From positions 1 through 63,169 of the forward strand of contig DVOU01000024.1 in the NCBI GenBank assembly GCA_018713365.1: 63,169 nucleotides of DNA. The letters run 5' to 3'. The translations under genes and the position numbers were made by a program. The notes below the pieces were generated by a model that ran no database searches, had not been told where the DNA came from, and was given only the letters and a program-made list of their open reading frames with translations. Of this stretch, positions 16,438-25,059 are shown in pieces (position 1 is the stretch's first letter; each line of letters starts with the position of its first letter). This DNA is from Pullichristensenella excrementipullorum (GTDB lineage: Bacteria; Bacillota; Clostridia; Christensenellales; Aristaeellaceae).

Positions 16438-17685
16438 TTACTGAAGCACCACCGCGCCCTCGGGGCGGATGGAGAGCGCCACCGTGGCGCCATTGCCAAA
16501 GACGGCGTCCATCTGCGCGCGGTAGGCGTCGAGCATGTCCATGGGCACGAAGGCGAGGATGGTACCGGCAAAGCCGCCGCCATGGATGCGCCACGCGCCG
16601 CGTCCGGCCAGCATGCGCCTGCTCATCTCCAGCGCCAACGGCATTTCCTGATTGCTGCTGCCGGGCACGTAGAGGTTCTGCAGAAGTTTCCAGCTGCTCT
16701 CGCCGGAGGCGACCAGCGCGCCCAGGAAAGAGCGCACGTCGTCGCGTTCCAGCGCCGCCACGGCCTCGCCCACGCGCGCGGTCTCGTCGAAGAAATGGAA
16801 GGCGCGGAGGAGGGCGCGGTCCGGCACATGGTTTTTAAGCGTGGGCAGGGCGGCGTTGAGCGCTTCGACGTTCGTTTCCGCCAGCACGCGCACGCCCAGC
16901 GCCTTGCAGACTTCGCGCAGCTCGGTGGTGATGGCGGCGTACTCGCTGGTGAGATCGCCATGGTCGCCGCCGACGGTGACGACGCAGACGGCATAGCCCT
17001 TCTTCTGGAAATCGTACTGGATGGCGCGCACGTCCGGGTCCTCGGGCAAAAAGTCGATGGTCACCAGGCCGCCGACGGAGCTGGCCATCTGGTCCATGAG
17101 GCCGGAGGGCTTGCCGAAGAAGACGTTCTCGGCGTACTGGGAGATCTGGGCGCGCAGCTTGGCGTCCACCACCCAGCCGTTGTAGAGGGCGTCGAACACG
17201 GCCACGAGCATGACCTCAAAGGCCGCCGAACTGGAAAGGCCGGAGCCCTTGAACACGGTGCTGGTCACGCAGGCGTCAAAGCCGCCCACCTTGTAGCCCA
17301 GTTCCTTGAGGCGCGCGGCCACGCCGCGGATGAGGGCGTAGGTGGTCTCCTTTTCCGCCTCACGCACGGTAAGATCGGAAAGATCGACCACGAAGGGCTG
17401 GTCGTAGCCCGCCGACCAGAGCGTCACCACGCCCGTATCGGTGGGCGCGACCGCCGCAACGGTGTCCAGATCCACCGCCGCCGCCAGCACGCGGCCGAGG
17501 TTGTGGTCGGTGTGGTTGCCGATGACCTCCGTGCGCCCGGGGGCGGAGACGAAAGCCTGCGGCTCGCGCGAAAAATGCGCGCGGAAAGCGTCGGCCAGGG
17601 ATTCGTAGCGCGCGGCGGGCACTTCGCCGCCGTAGAGGGCGCGCAGTCGGGCGTCGTTGGCGTTGAGCAGGGCGCGGACATCCAT
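16438..17685 (-). CDS. galK: Galactokinase
   Basis: GHMP kinase phosphorylating galactose at C1 in the Leloir pathway. 415 residues: the galactokinase signature GRTEVIGNHTDHN at about 50-62, the ATP loop GSGLSSSAAFEV, and the C-terminal GAWRIHGGGFAGTI motif. The start at 17685 (MDVRALLNAN) is chosen for family length and an AGAGAGG SD; the open frame extends upstream without homology. Divergent from galT, each gene with its own promoter. No galE in the window. Confidence 0.95.
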   Translation of the reverse strand: MDVRALLNANDARLRALYGGEVPAARYESLADAFRAHFSREPQAFVSAPGRTEVIGNHTDHNLGRVLAAAVDLDTVAAVAPTDTGVVTLWSAGYDQPFVVDLSDLTVREAEKETTYALIRGVAARLKELGYKVGGFDACVTSTVFKGSGLSSSAAFEVMLVAVFDALYNGWVVDAKLRAQISQYAENVFFGKPSGLMDQMASSVGGLVTIDFLPEDPDVRAIQYDFQKKGYAVCVVTVGGDHGDLTSEYAAITTELREVCKALGVRVLAETNVEALNAALPTLKNHVPDRALLRAFHFFDETARVGEAVAALERDDVRSFLGALVASGESSWKLLQNLYVPGSSNQEMPLALEMSRRMLAGRGAWRIHGGGFAGTILAFVPMDMLDAYRAQMDAVFGNGATVALSIRPEGAVVLQ

Positions 17686-17725
17686 CTTGATCGACCTCTC
17701 TTCCTTGGAATGTGCGTTTGGATTC

Positions 17726-17754
17726 ATTTTAATCCAAATTTCGCCAAACCGCAA
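17726..17754 (-). promoter_or_regulatory. galK promoter
   Basis: On the minus strand: TTGCGG, 17-bp spacer, TAAAAT, about 40 bp before the galK start. Confidence 0.6.
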
Positions 17755-17931
17755 GCTCTGTATGTTAATTTGAGGCGTGAAAAGGCTATTTTGCCTGTGT
17801 GGGGGCAAATCACGGGAAGCAATACCGCCCCGCAAGCCCTGCCTGTCATCGTTTTCGCGGGGAGCGCGCTTCGTTCGTTCGCCAAAGGCAGGAAGGCTGC
17901 GCTTTGCCGCGCAAAATGTACGCATCTGGAA

Positions 17932-17960
17932 TTGACAAAAGCATCATATTATTGGATAAT
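17932..17960 (+). promoter_or_regulatory. galT promoter
   Basis: TTGACA, 17-bp spacer, GATAAT, 17 bp before the ATG at 17978. The ~290-bp gap between galK and galT holds both divergent promoters and a GC-rich stretch in which I see no clear operator. Confidence 0.75.
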
Positions 17961-17977
17961 ATGGATGAGGTGATACG

Positions 17978-19474
17978 ATGGATATGCATGTGACGGAATG
18001 GATCTACCGCCTGACAGACTTTGCCATCGCCAAGGGGCTGATCGAGGCGCAGGACCGGGCCTTTTACGTCAACCGACTGCTGGAGGCCATGCGCATGGAC
18101 GCGCCGGAGGAGATCGACTATGTTGCCGTCCCCGCGCCGGAGACGGCCACGCAGATGCTCGACGCACTGGCCGACGACGCCGCGGCGCGGGGCGTCATCG
18201 AGGACAGCGGCGAGCGGCGCGACCTGTTCTCCGCCAGATTGATGGGGCTGCTCACGCCCGACCCGCAGCGCGTGCGCGAGCGCTTCTTCGCCCTGTACGG
18301 GAAAGATGGCCCCGTGGCGGCCACGGAGTGGTTCTACAAGCTCTGCCGCGACTGCGACTACATCAAGGTGGACCGCATCGCCAAAAACATGCGCTTTTTC
18401 GAGGACACCGAGGCCGGAAAGCTGGAGATCACCATCAACCTCTCCAAGCCGGAGAAGGACCCGCGCGACATCGCCGCGCAGCGCAGCGCCAAGCAGACCG
18501 GCTACCCCAAGTGCATGCTCTGCCCGGAAAATCCCGGCTACGCGGGCCGCATCGGCTTCCCCGCGCGGCAGAATCACCGCATGATCCCGCTGACGCTCAA
18601 CGGCAAGCGCTGGCACATGCAGTATTCCCCCTACCTCTACTACGGCGAGCATTGCATCGTACTCAACGACGAACACGTGCCCATGCGCATCTCCCACGAC
18701 GGCTTTGTGCGCATGTTTGACTTCGTCGATCAGTTCCCCCACTACTTCATCGGCTCCAACGCCGATCTGCCCATCGTGGGCGGCTCCATCCTCTCCCACG
18801 ACCACTTCCAGGGCGGCAACCACCGCTTCCCCATGGACGAGGCGGGCGTGTGGATCGCCCTCAAGGAGCCGCGCGCGGGCGTGAGCGCCTGCGTGGCCGA
18901 CTGGCCGATGAGCTGCGTGCGGCTGGAGAGCGCTTCGCGCGAAGACCTCATCGCCCTTGCCGACGAGATGCTCGCCGCCTGGCGCAAGTGGTCTGACCCC
19001 GCCTGCGACATCTATGCCGAGACCGATCAGCCGCACAACACCATCACGCCCATTCTGCGCATGGAAAGCGGCAAGTACCGCCTCAGCCTCGTTTTGCGCA
19101 ACAACCGCACCAGCAAAGAGCATCCGCTGGGCATCTTCCACCCGCACGCGGAACTGCACCACATCAAGAAGGAGAACATCGGCCTGATCGAAGTGATGGG
19201 CCTGTTCATCCTCCCCGGACGGCTGAAGAAGGAGCTGGCCGAGGTGGAACGCGCCCTGGTGGAGGGAACGCCCGTGGCCGAGGCGCACGCCGCCTGGACG
19301 GAGGAACTGCGCGCCCAGCCCGGGGCCAAGGACGACCCCACCGGCACGGTGCGTCGCGGCCTTGGCAAAAAGTGCGCCCGCGTGCTGGCCGACGCAGGGG
19401 TGTACAAGCACGACGAAAACGGCCGCGCCGGATTCCTGCGCTTCCTTGAGAGCATCGGCTATCAGGAGGCGTAA
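17978..19474 (+). CDS. galT: UDP-glucose--hexose-1-phosphate uridylyltransferase (GalT type 2)
   Basis: 498 residues, the long type-2 form found in Firmicutes and bifidobacteria rather than the ~350-residue E. coli type. Signatures are KCMLCPENPGYAGR, the metal/active-site segment GGSILSHDHFQGGNH, and DQPHNTITPILR. It transfers UMP between UDP-glucose and galactose-1-phosphate. It pairs functionally with divergent galK; the epimerase must lie elsewhere. A terminator follows. Confidence 0.95.
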   Translation: MDMHVTEWIYRLTDFAIAKGLIEAQDRAFYVNRLLEAMRMDAPEEIDYVAVPAPETATQMLDALADDAAARGVIEDSGERRDLFSARLMGLLTPDPQRVRERFFALYGKDGPVAATEWFYKLCRDCDYIKVDRIAKNMRFFEDTEAGKLEITINLSKPEKDPRDIAAQRSAKQTGYPKCMLCPENPGYAGRIGFPARQNHRMIPLTLNGKRWHMQYSPYLYYGEHCIVLNDEHVPMRISHDGFVRMFDFVDQFPHYFIGSNADLPIVGGSILSHDHFQGGNHRFPMDEAGVWIALKEPRAGVSACVADWPMSCVRLESASREDLIALADEMLAAWRKWSDPACDIYAETDQPHNTITPILRMESGKYRLSLVLRNNRTSKEHPLGIFHPHAELHHIKKENIGLIEVMGLFILPGRLKKELAEVERALVEGTPVAEAHAAWTEELRAQPGAKDDPTGTVRRGLGKKCARVLADAGVYKHDENGRAGFLRFLESIGYQEA

Positions 19475-19489
19475 GGACGCTGGACATGG

Positions 19490-19528
19490 AAACGCCCGGG
19501 ACTGCTTTGCGGCAGCCCCGGGCGTTTT
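19490..19528. terminator. Bidirectional terminator between galT and the nucleotidase gene
   Basis: CGCCCGGG/CCCGGGCG stem with TTTT on the plus strand and an AAA run on the other side. It lies between convergent genes. Confidence 0.8.
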
Positions 19529-19542
19529 GTCGGTCCTCCCAA

Positions 19543-21207
19543 TTATTCCTTGGCAATGGCGACGATGCGGCCCTGGCCGTAGGGATCGGCGTAGTCCTCG
19601 CCGATGACGCCGCCGAGCGTATCGACGATGTAGGAGATCAGGGCTTCGTTGTCGAGCATGATGTCCTCGAGGATGAGTTCGTCGCCGACGAACATGTTGA
19701 AGCCGTCGCCGCCGTTTTTGAGCATGTAGTTGTGGGAAGCGAGGGTGTAGGTCTTCTCCGGGTCGAGGGGCTCGTCGCCCACGTAGACGTTCTGCACGCG
19801 CCGCTCGCCGGTGACGCCTACGAACATGCCGTTTTCATCCAGCTCCACGGTGGAATCGACGTTCATGTCGATCTCGTAAGTGAGGCCGCTGACCTGCTGG
19901 AAACCGCCGAACTCGGCGGGCAGGGCGCTGCAGCCCATCTCCAGCGCGTCGAGGATCTGCGCGCCGGTGGTTTCGACCATGCAGACCTCGTTGCCAAAGG
20001 GATGGACGTTGATGATGTCGCCGTAGGTGATCTCGCCGGCGGGGATGGCCGCGCGCACGCCGCCGCCGTTGACCATGGCCACGTCCGCGCCCGTCACGGC
20101 GCGGTAGGCGTCGGCGCAGAGGTCGCCGAGGTTCGTCTCCGCCGTGCGCACGATGCGCGCGCCGGTGGCCGGGTCTTCGATGACGAGATCGACTTCGCTG
20201 GTGGCGACCACCGTTTCGACCACTTCGGCCAGTTCGCTCTCGATGCCGGCGACGAAGGCCGCCATATCGGCGTCGGCCACGCCGTCGGCAAGCGCGTCGA
20301 TGGAGACGGCGGTCAGTTTGCCGTCTTCGCCGATGCACACCGCGCCGATGCGCTCCAGTTTCGTGCCCGGAGAGGTGAGCAGCACGTCCTCGCCGTCCTT
20401 GTTTTTCACCCATTCGGACTCGATGACCTGATGGGCGTGGCCGTCCAGCACGGCGTCGATGCCGGTGGTGTTGGCGATCACTTCGCTGCTCGTCCACGGC
20501 GAGGCGCTCATGTCGATGCCCAGATGCGCCGCGGCGATGACGTAATCCGCGCCCTGCGCGCGGGCCTCGTCCGCCGCCGCCTGCACGCAGGCGTAGAGGG
20601 CTTCGCCCGTGTCGTCCTGACAGAAGCCGTAGATAAACTCCCCGGCCTCGTTCTGGAAGTAGGCGGGCGTGGACGAGGTGATGGTCTTGGGCGTGCAGAT
20701 GCCGAGGATGGCGATCTGACAGCCGCCGGCCTCGAGCGTCACCCAGGCGGGGAAGACGCTTTCTTCCGTTTCCAGCGACATGAAGTTGGCCGATACGTAG
20801 GGGAACGTGGCGCTTTCGGCCAGTTCGAGGAAGCGCGCCATGCCGTAATCGAACTCATGGTTGCCCGGCACGGCCGCGTCGTAGCCCATTTCGTTCATGA
20901 TGCGCGTGACATACTCGCCCTCGGAGAGCGAGCCGAGCGGCGCGCCCTGGATGGCGTCGCCCACGTCGATGAGCAGCACGTCCTTGCCCGCTTCTTCCAG
21001 CGCCGCGCGGACGCCGGCCACGCCCGCGTAGCCAAGGCCATCGCTGGCGCCGCAATGTACGTCGGTCGTAAAGAGGATCACGGCCTGCGCATCGGCGAAA
21101 GCCGCGTCCTGCGCACCCGCGAAGGTCTCCGCGGAGGCCGGGAGCAGCAAGAGCGCCGCCGTCAGGCAAAAGAGCAGCAGCCGTTTGAGTACCTTGTTCA
21201 TATCCAT
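19543..21207 (-). CDS. Secreted 5'-nucleotidase / 2',3'-cyclic phosphodiesterase family protein
   Basis: 554 residues from the ATG at 21207. Signal peptide at about 1-27 (LLLFCLTAALLLLPASA), then a metallophosphatase domain with ILFTTDVHCG (D49, H51), LIDVGDAIQG, PGNHEFDYG and DGHAHQ. A C-terminal 5'-nucleotidase domain follows (NLGDLCADAYR, MVNGGGVRAAIPAG, LASHNYMLKNGGDGFNMF). It hydrolyses extracellular nucleotides for scavenging. No LPXTG, SLH or C-terminal membrane anchor is seen, so it may be released. A perfect SD (AAAGGAGG) precedes it. Confidence 0.92.
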   Translation of the reverse strand: MDMNKVLKRLLLFCLTAALLLLPASAETFAGAQDAAFADAQAVILFTTDVHCGASDGLGYAGVAGVRAALEEAGKDVLLIDVGDAIQGAPLGSLSEGEYVTRIMNEMGYDAAVPGNHEFDYGMARFLELAESATFPYVSANFMSLETEESVFPAWVTLEAGGCQIAILGICTPKTITSSTPAYFQNEAGEFIYGFCQDDTGEALYACVQAAADEARAQGADYVIAAAHLGIDMSASPWTSSEVIANTTGIDAVLDGHAHQVIESEWVKNKDGEDVLLTSPGTKLERIGAVCIGEDGKLTAVSIDALADGVADADMAAFVAGIESELAEVVETVVATSEVDLVIEDPATGARIVRTAETNLGDLCADAYRAVTGADVAMVNGGGVRAAIPAGEITYGDIINVHPFGNEVCMVETTGAQILDALEMGCSALPAEFGGFQQVSGLTYEIDMNVDSTVELDENGMFVGVTGERRVQNVYVGDEPLDPEKTYTLASHNYMLKNGGDGFNMFVGDELILEDIMLDNEALISYIVDTLGGVIGEDYADPYGQGRIVAIAKE

Positions 21208-21243
21208 GCATTTTCCTCCTTTATCCATGCGTTTTCCTCCTTT
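21202..21243 (-). repeat. Tandem 21-bp duplication of a ribosome binding site plus ATG
   Basis: Two adjacent 21-bp units (21202-21222 and 21223-21243) differ at one base. Each carries AAAGGAGGAAAA followed by an ATG. The inner unit gives the ATG at 21207; the outer ATG at 21228 is in frame and would add seven residues (MDKGGKC). A recent slippage duplication of the translation start is the simplest reading. Confidence 0.7.
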
Positions 21244-21334
21244 CCCCGCCTTGGGCGGGGCGAGCCGTGCGCACCCCTGTGCGCAGCGCAAGCCGCTCTC
21301 GCGTTCGCGCGCGGGAGCGGCCAAGAAACTGTGG

Positions 21335-22348
21335 TCATCGCTTGCGGAAGGGGAAGGCCCTGCCGGTCAAAAGCTGTATGCAGCCGTGGGTGCAGGCCTC
21401 CACGCACTCGCCGCAGCCGGTGCAGTTCCACTCGATGATGCTGCGCTTGCCCTCGCCCGCGCCGGCAATGGCCTCGAACTGGCAGGCTTTCTGGCAGTCG
21501 CCGCAGCCGGTGCAGTCGGGATAGTCGATCACCGCGTGGCGGCGCATATCGTCATAGGCCATGATCGCGCCCGTGGGGCAGGCATCCACGCATTGCATGC
21601 AGCGGCGGCACTTGTCAAAGTCTATATCCGGCAGATTGTCCACCAGCCTCAACGCGCCAAACTTGCAGGCGCGCTGGCACTTGCCGCAGCCGATGCAGCC
21701 GGCCGTGCAGGCCTGCCGCACCACCTTGCCGCTCAAATGCGCCGAGCAGGCGCTGTGTACGGGGTGGCTGGCGGTCATCAGCTGCAGCACGCCGCGCGGG
21801 CAGGCGGTGAGGCAGACGCCGCAGCCGACGCACTTTTCCTCGTCCACCGCCGCCAGACGGCCCTCGACCACGTGGATGGCCCCGAAGGGACAGGCGGCCT
21901 CGCAATCGCCAAAGCCGAGGCAGCTGTATTCGCAGGCCTTGTCGCCGCCGGCCACCAGCGCCGCGCTCTTGCAGTCCCGAGGACCGTCGTAGTCAAAGCG
22001 CAGTTTGCAGCGGTCGAGGCTGCCGCGGCAGCGCACCGTGGCGATGCGCTTTTCGCGCTTGCCGGCCTCCACGCCCATGATCTTTGCGATTTCTTGCGCC
22101 ACGGCGTCGCCGCCCGCGGGGCACTTGTCCACCGGGGCGTTGCCGCTGGCCACCTGCTCGGCGTAGGCGTCGCAGCCGGCGAAGCCGCAGCCGCCGCAGT
22201 TGGCTCCGGGCAGGCATTCGCGCACGGCCGTCTTTTTCGGGTCTTCCTCGACGCGGAAGATGCGCCCGATGATGGCGAGCAGCGCCCCGAAGATCAGCCC
22301 CATGCCGCCGATCATCAAGGCGGCGGTCAGGATCGGTTTGAAATCCAT
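21335..22348 (-). CDS. rnfB: Rnf complex subunit RnfB (polyferredoxin)
   Basis: 337 residues. An N-terminal membrane helix (about 6-30) is followed by the Fis3/[4Fe-4S] motif CLPGANCGGCGFAGC (C45-C59), then six ferredoxin-like cysteine clusters (for example CVGCGVCLTAC, CIGCGKCQRAC, CRRCMQCVDAC, CTGCGDCQKAC, CTGCGECVEAC). RnfB is the ferredoxin entry point of the ferredoxin:NAD+ oxidoreductase that pumps Na+ or H+. It is longer than the proteobacterial form, as usual in clostridia. Last gene of the rnfCDGEAB operon. Confidence 0.95.
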   Translation of the reverse strand: MDFKPILTAALMIGGMGLIFGALLAIIGRIFRVEEDPKKTAVRECLPGANCGGCGFAGCDAYAEQVASGNAPVDKCPAGGDAVAQEIAKIMGVEAGKREKRIATVRCRGSLDRCKLRFDYDGPRDCKSAALVAGGDKACEYSCLGFGDCEAACPFGAIHVVEGRLAAVDEEKCVGCGVCLTACPRGVLQLMTASHPVHSACSAHLSGKVVRQACTAGCIGCGKCQRACKFGALRLVDNLPDIDFDKCRRCMQCVDACPTGAIMAYDDMRRHAVIDYPDCTGCGDCQKACQFEAIAGAGEGKRSIIEWNCTGCGECVEACTHGCIQLLTGRAFPFRKR

Positions 22349-22362
22349 CTCTTCCCCTCCCC

Positions 22363-22932
22363 TCAGATCAGGCCCGCGAAGCCGGAGAAGGCTACGGCCA
22401 TCAGTCCGGCGGCGATGAGCGCGCCGGGAAAGCCGCGCATCCAGTCGGGCAGATCACACGTTTCCAGCTTTTCGCGGATGCCGGCAAACAGCACGATGGC
22501 CAGCGTAAAGCCAATGGCGGCGCCAAAGCCGTTGACCACGCTCTCGATGAGATTGTAGCCGCTGTCCACGTTGAGGATGGTCGCGCCCAGCACGGCGCAG
22601 TTGGTGGTGATCAGCGGCAGATACACGCCCAGCGCCTGATAAAGCGCGTAGCTCAACTTGCGCAGCACCAGCTCCACCACCTGCACCAGAACGGCGATGA
22701 CGAGGATGAAGGCGATGGTCTGCAAATACTCCAGTTCCAGCGCCACCAGCAATTGGCGAACGAAATAGGTCACCAGAGAGGCGATGGTGATGACGAACGT
22801 CACCGCCATGCCCATGCCGAACGCGGTCTCGGTCTTCTTGGACACGCCCAGAAACGGGCAGCAGCCCATGAACTTGTTCATCACGAAGTTGTTGACCAGC
22901 ACCGCGCCCACGAAGATGAGGATGAGGTTCAC
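22363..22932 (-). CDS. rnfA: Rnf complex subunit RnfA
   Basis: 189-residue integral membrane protein with six hydrophobic helices and the RnfA/NqrE signature NNFVMNKFMGCCPFLGVSKK near the N-terminus. It pairs with RnfE in an inverted-topology dimer holding an intramembrane Fe-S cluster; the conserved Cys residues (CC in GCCPF, C in TTNCAVLG) are present. GTG start with AAGGAGG SD, overlapping the end of rnfE by 4 bp. Confidence 0.95.
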   Translation of the reverse strand: MNLILIFVGAVLVNNFVMNKFMGCCPFLGVSKKTETAFGMGMAVTFVITIASLVTYFVRQLLVALELEYLQTIAFILVIAVLVQVVELVLRKLSYALYQALGVYLPLITTNCAVLGATILNVDSGYNLIESVVNGFGAAIGFTLAIVLFAGIREKLETCDLPDWMRGFPGALIAAGLMAVAFSGFAGLI

Positions 22933-23555
22933 TTGGCCGCCTCCTTCCGTTTCTGCGAGCGGGCCGCGATGCCCGTCACCGCCGCCAGCGTCAGGCCCAG
23001 CAGGATGAAGCCGCCCGCCGGCTGCACGGCGATGGCCATCGGCTCAAACCACTCGGGCATGAAGCGCGTGCCGAAGATGGTGCCGGAGCCGAGCAGTTCG
23101 CGGATGCAGGACAGAAGCGTGATGGCCAGCGTAAAGCCCAGCCCCATGCCCAGCCCGTCCGCGGCGCTCAAAAGCGGCGGGTTCTTGAAGGCGAACGCCT
23201 CGGCGCGGGCGAAGATGATGCAGTTGACGACGATCAGGGAGATGAACACGCCCAGCGTGTCGTACAAATCGGGCAGGAAGGCGTGCATCACCATCTCCAC
23301 CACGGTGACGAAGGTGGCGATGATGACGATGAAGGCCGGGATGCGGATCTTTTCCGGGATGACATTGCGCAAAAGCGAGATGACGAGATTGGAAAAGACC
23401 AGCACGAAGGTCGTCGCCAGCCCCATGCCGATGCCGTTGGAGGCCTGATAGGTGATGGCCAGCGTCGGGCACATGCCCAGCACCAGGCGGAAGGTGGGGT
23501 TTTCGTTGAAGATGCCGTTCAGAAACGTCTTGCGCAAGGCTCTCAAGTCCATCAT
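22929..23555 (-). CDS. rnfE: Rnf complex subunit RnfE
   Basis: 208-residue multi-pass membrane subunit homologous to RnfA/NqrD. ENPTFRLVLGMCPTLAITYQ lies near the N-terminus, and LIVVNCIIFARAEAFA contains the second conserved Cys region. It overlaps rnfG and rnfA by 4 bp each, so translation is probably coupled across the operon. Confidence 0.95.
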   Translation of the reverse strand: MMDLRALRKTFLNGIFNENPTFRLVLGMCPTLAITYQASNGIGMGLATTFVLVFSNLVISLLRNVIPEKIRIPAFIVIIATFVTVVEMVMHAFLPDLYDTLGVFISLIVVNCIIFARAEAFAFKNPPLLSAADGLGMGLGFTLAITLLSCIRELLGSGTIFGTRFMPEWFEPMAIAVQPAGGFILLGLTLAAVTGIAARSQKRKEAAK

Positions 23556-24091
23556 TCCACCTCCTGCGCGCCAAGCACGTCGCGCGCGTGCGCCAGCGCC
23601 TGCGATACCGCGCCGCGCACCGCGTCCGAGGAGACGGTCGCGCCGCTCATGGCGTCCACGCTCTGCGCCTCCTCCGGCTGCGAAAGGCCGGTGAAGCGCT
23701 GCAAAAACGGCGCTTCATCCGCCGAACCAAGGCCCTTGGTCTCGGCATGGGAGGCGATGCTCACGCCGCTGACGGCGCCGTCTTTGACGCCCACGGAGAG
23801 TACCACGTCGCCGCCGTAGCCACGGCTGACCAGTTCGTAGACGTAGCCGACGGTGCCGCCATCATCATCCAGCGCCGCGTAGACGCTGCGGATGGCGTCG
23901 TAGCCGCTCACGTCCGTATCCACAGGTTCAAAGGCATAGTCGCCGATGACGGCGATGCGGGAGCCGTCGGCCTTGAGGCGCTCGTTGCGGGCGATGGGCT
24001 CCTCGGTGACGGCGTTGACCACCGCCAGCAGAAGGCCGGCCACCAGCGCGAAGAGCATCAGTCGCACGCCCAGATTCACCGTTTCACGCAC
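23552..24091 (-). CDS. rnfG: Rnf complex subunit RnfG (covalent FMN)
   Basis: 179 residues with an N-terminal membrane anchor (about 8-28) and an extracytoplasmic FMN-binding domain. The covalent flavinylation motif SGATVSS is present (MSGATVSSDAVRGAV), with Thr as the expected phosphodiester-FMN site. GYGGDVVLSVGV is typical. It receives electrons within the Rnf chain and overlaps rnfD and rnfE. No ApbE flavin transferase is in the window. Confidence 0.94.
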   Translation of the reverse strand: MRETVNLGVRLMLFALVAGLLLAVVNAVTEEPIARNERLKADGSRIAVIGDYAFEPVDTDVSGYDAIRSVYAALDDDGGTVGYVYELVSRGYGGDVVLSVGVKDGAVSGVSIASHAETKGLGSADEAPFLQRFTGLSQPEEAQSVDAMSGATVSSDAVRGAVSQALAHARDVLGAQEVE

Positions 24092-25025
24092 GCTTCTTCA
24101 CCTCCCCATAGACGCGCGGCCGGGTAAAGCGGTCGATGAGCGGCACCGTCAGGTTCATAATCAGCACCGCGTAGCTCGCGCCCTCGGCCATGGAGGAAAA
24201 GCGGCGGATGACGAAGGTGATAAGGCCGCAACCCACGCCCATGATGAGCTTGCCCACCGGCGTGACCGGGGAGGTGGCGTAGTCCGTGGCCATGAAAAAC
24301 GCCGCCAGGAACGCGCCGCCGGAAAGGATGGCGCACAGGCCGTCGTAAGCGGAGCCTTCCGCCAGCCATGTGGCGGCAAAGAGCGTCAGAAGCATCATCA
24401 CCGGCACGCGCCAGGAGATGACCTTGCGCGCGATCAGGTAGACGCCGCCCACGAGGATGGCCACGCGCCCCACCTCGCCGATGCAGCCGGGGCACTGGCC
24501 GATGAAGAGCTGCCAGAGTTCATAATTTTCCGGCGCGGCCAGCGGCGTGGCGGCGGAGATGGCGTCCACGCCCCGCACGGCCACCTGATAGGCGCTGCCG
24601 GACATGTAGCCCACCCACGAGGTCATGAGGATGGCGCGGGCGGTCAGCGCGGGGTTGACGAAATTCGCGCCCAGCCCGCCAAAGAGCATTTTCACCAGCA
24701 CGATGGCCAGCAGCGTGCCGATCACCGGCATCCACACAGGCACGCTCGATGGCAGGTTGTAGGCCAGCAGAATGCCCGTGACCACGGCGCTCAGATCGCC
24801 CACCGTGCAGGGCTTTTTCGCCACGCGGCCGTACAGCCACTCCCAGAAGACGGCCGACAGGACCGACACCGCGATGATGAGCAGCGCGCGCCAGCCAAAA
24901 TACCAGATGCCAAACGCGCCCGCCGGCACCAGCGCCACGATCACCTCGAGCATCAACCCCTGCACGGTGCGCCCGGCATGGATGTGCGGCGAGGACGACG
25001 CGCGCTTCAGGGCCATATCCTCCAT
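24084..25025 (-). CDS. rnfD: Rnf complex subunit RnfD
   Basis: 313-residue multi-pass membrane protein of the NqrB/RnfD family, with SSPHIHAGRTVQGLML at the N-terminus, LFGGLGANFVNPALTARAIL, and ISAATPLAAP, whose Thr sits where FMN attaches covalently in the family. TDYATSPVTPVGKL near the C-terminus is conserved. It forms part of the ion-translocating core. Start at 25025 with AGGAGGGG SD. Confidence 0.95.
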   Translation of the reverse strand: MEDMALKRASSSPHIHAGRTVQGLMLEVIVALVPAGAFGIWYFGWRALLIIAVSVLSAVFWEWLYGRVAKKPCTVGDLSAVVTGILLAYNLPSSVPVWMPVIGTLLAIVLVKMLFGGLGANFVNPALTARAILMTSWVGYMSGSAYQVAVRGVDAISAATPLAAPENYELWQLFIGQCPGCIGEVGRVAILVGGVYLIARKVISWRVPVMMLLTLFAATWLAEGSAYDGLCAILSGGAFLAAFFMATDYATSPVTPVGKLIMGVGCGLITFVIRRFSSMAEGASYAVLIMNLTVPLIDRFTRPRVYGEVKKRA

Positions 25026-25059
25026 GCGACTTTCCCCTCCTGCGAAATGGTCTGAATGG

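Noticed and set aside
13957..17973. Open frame of 1338 codons on the plus strand
   Set aside because: It runs antisense to rimI, tsaB, tsaE, the amidohydrolase and galK. The composition (His/Arg/Gly/Val-rich, no domains) is the usual antisense shadow of GC-rich genes.
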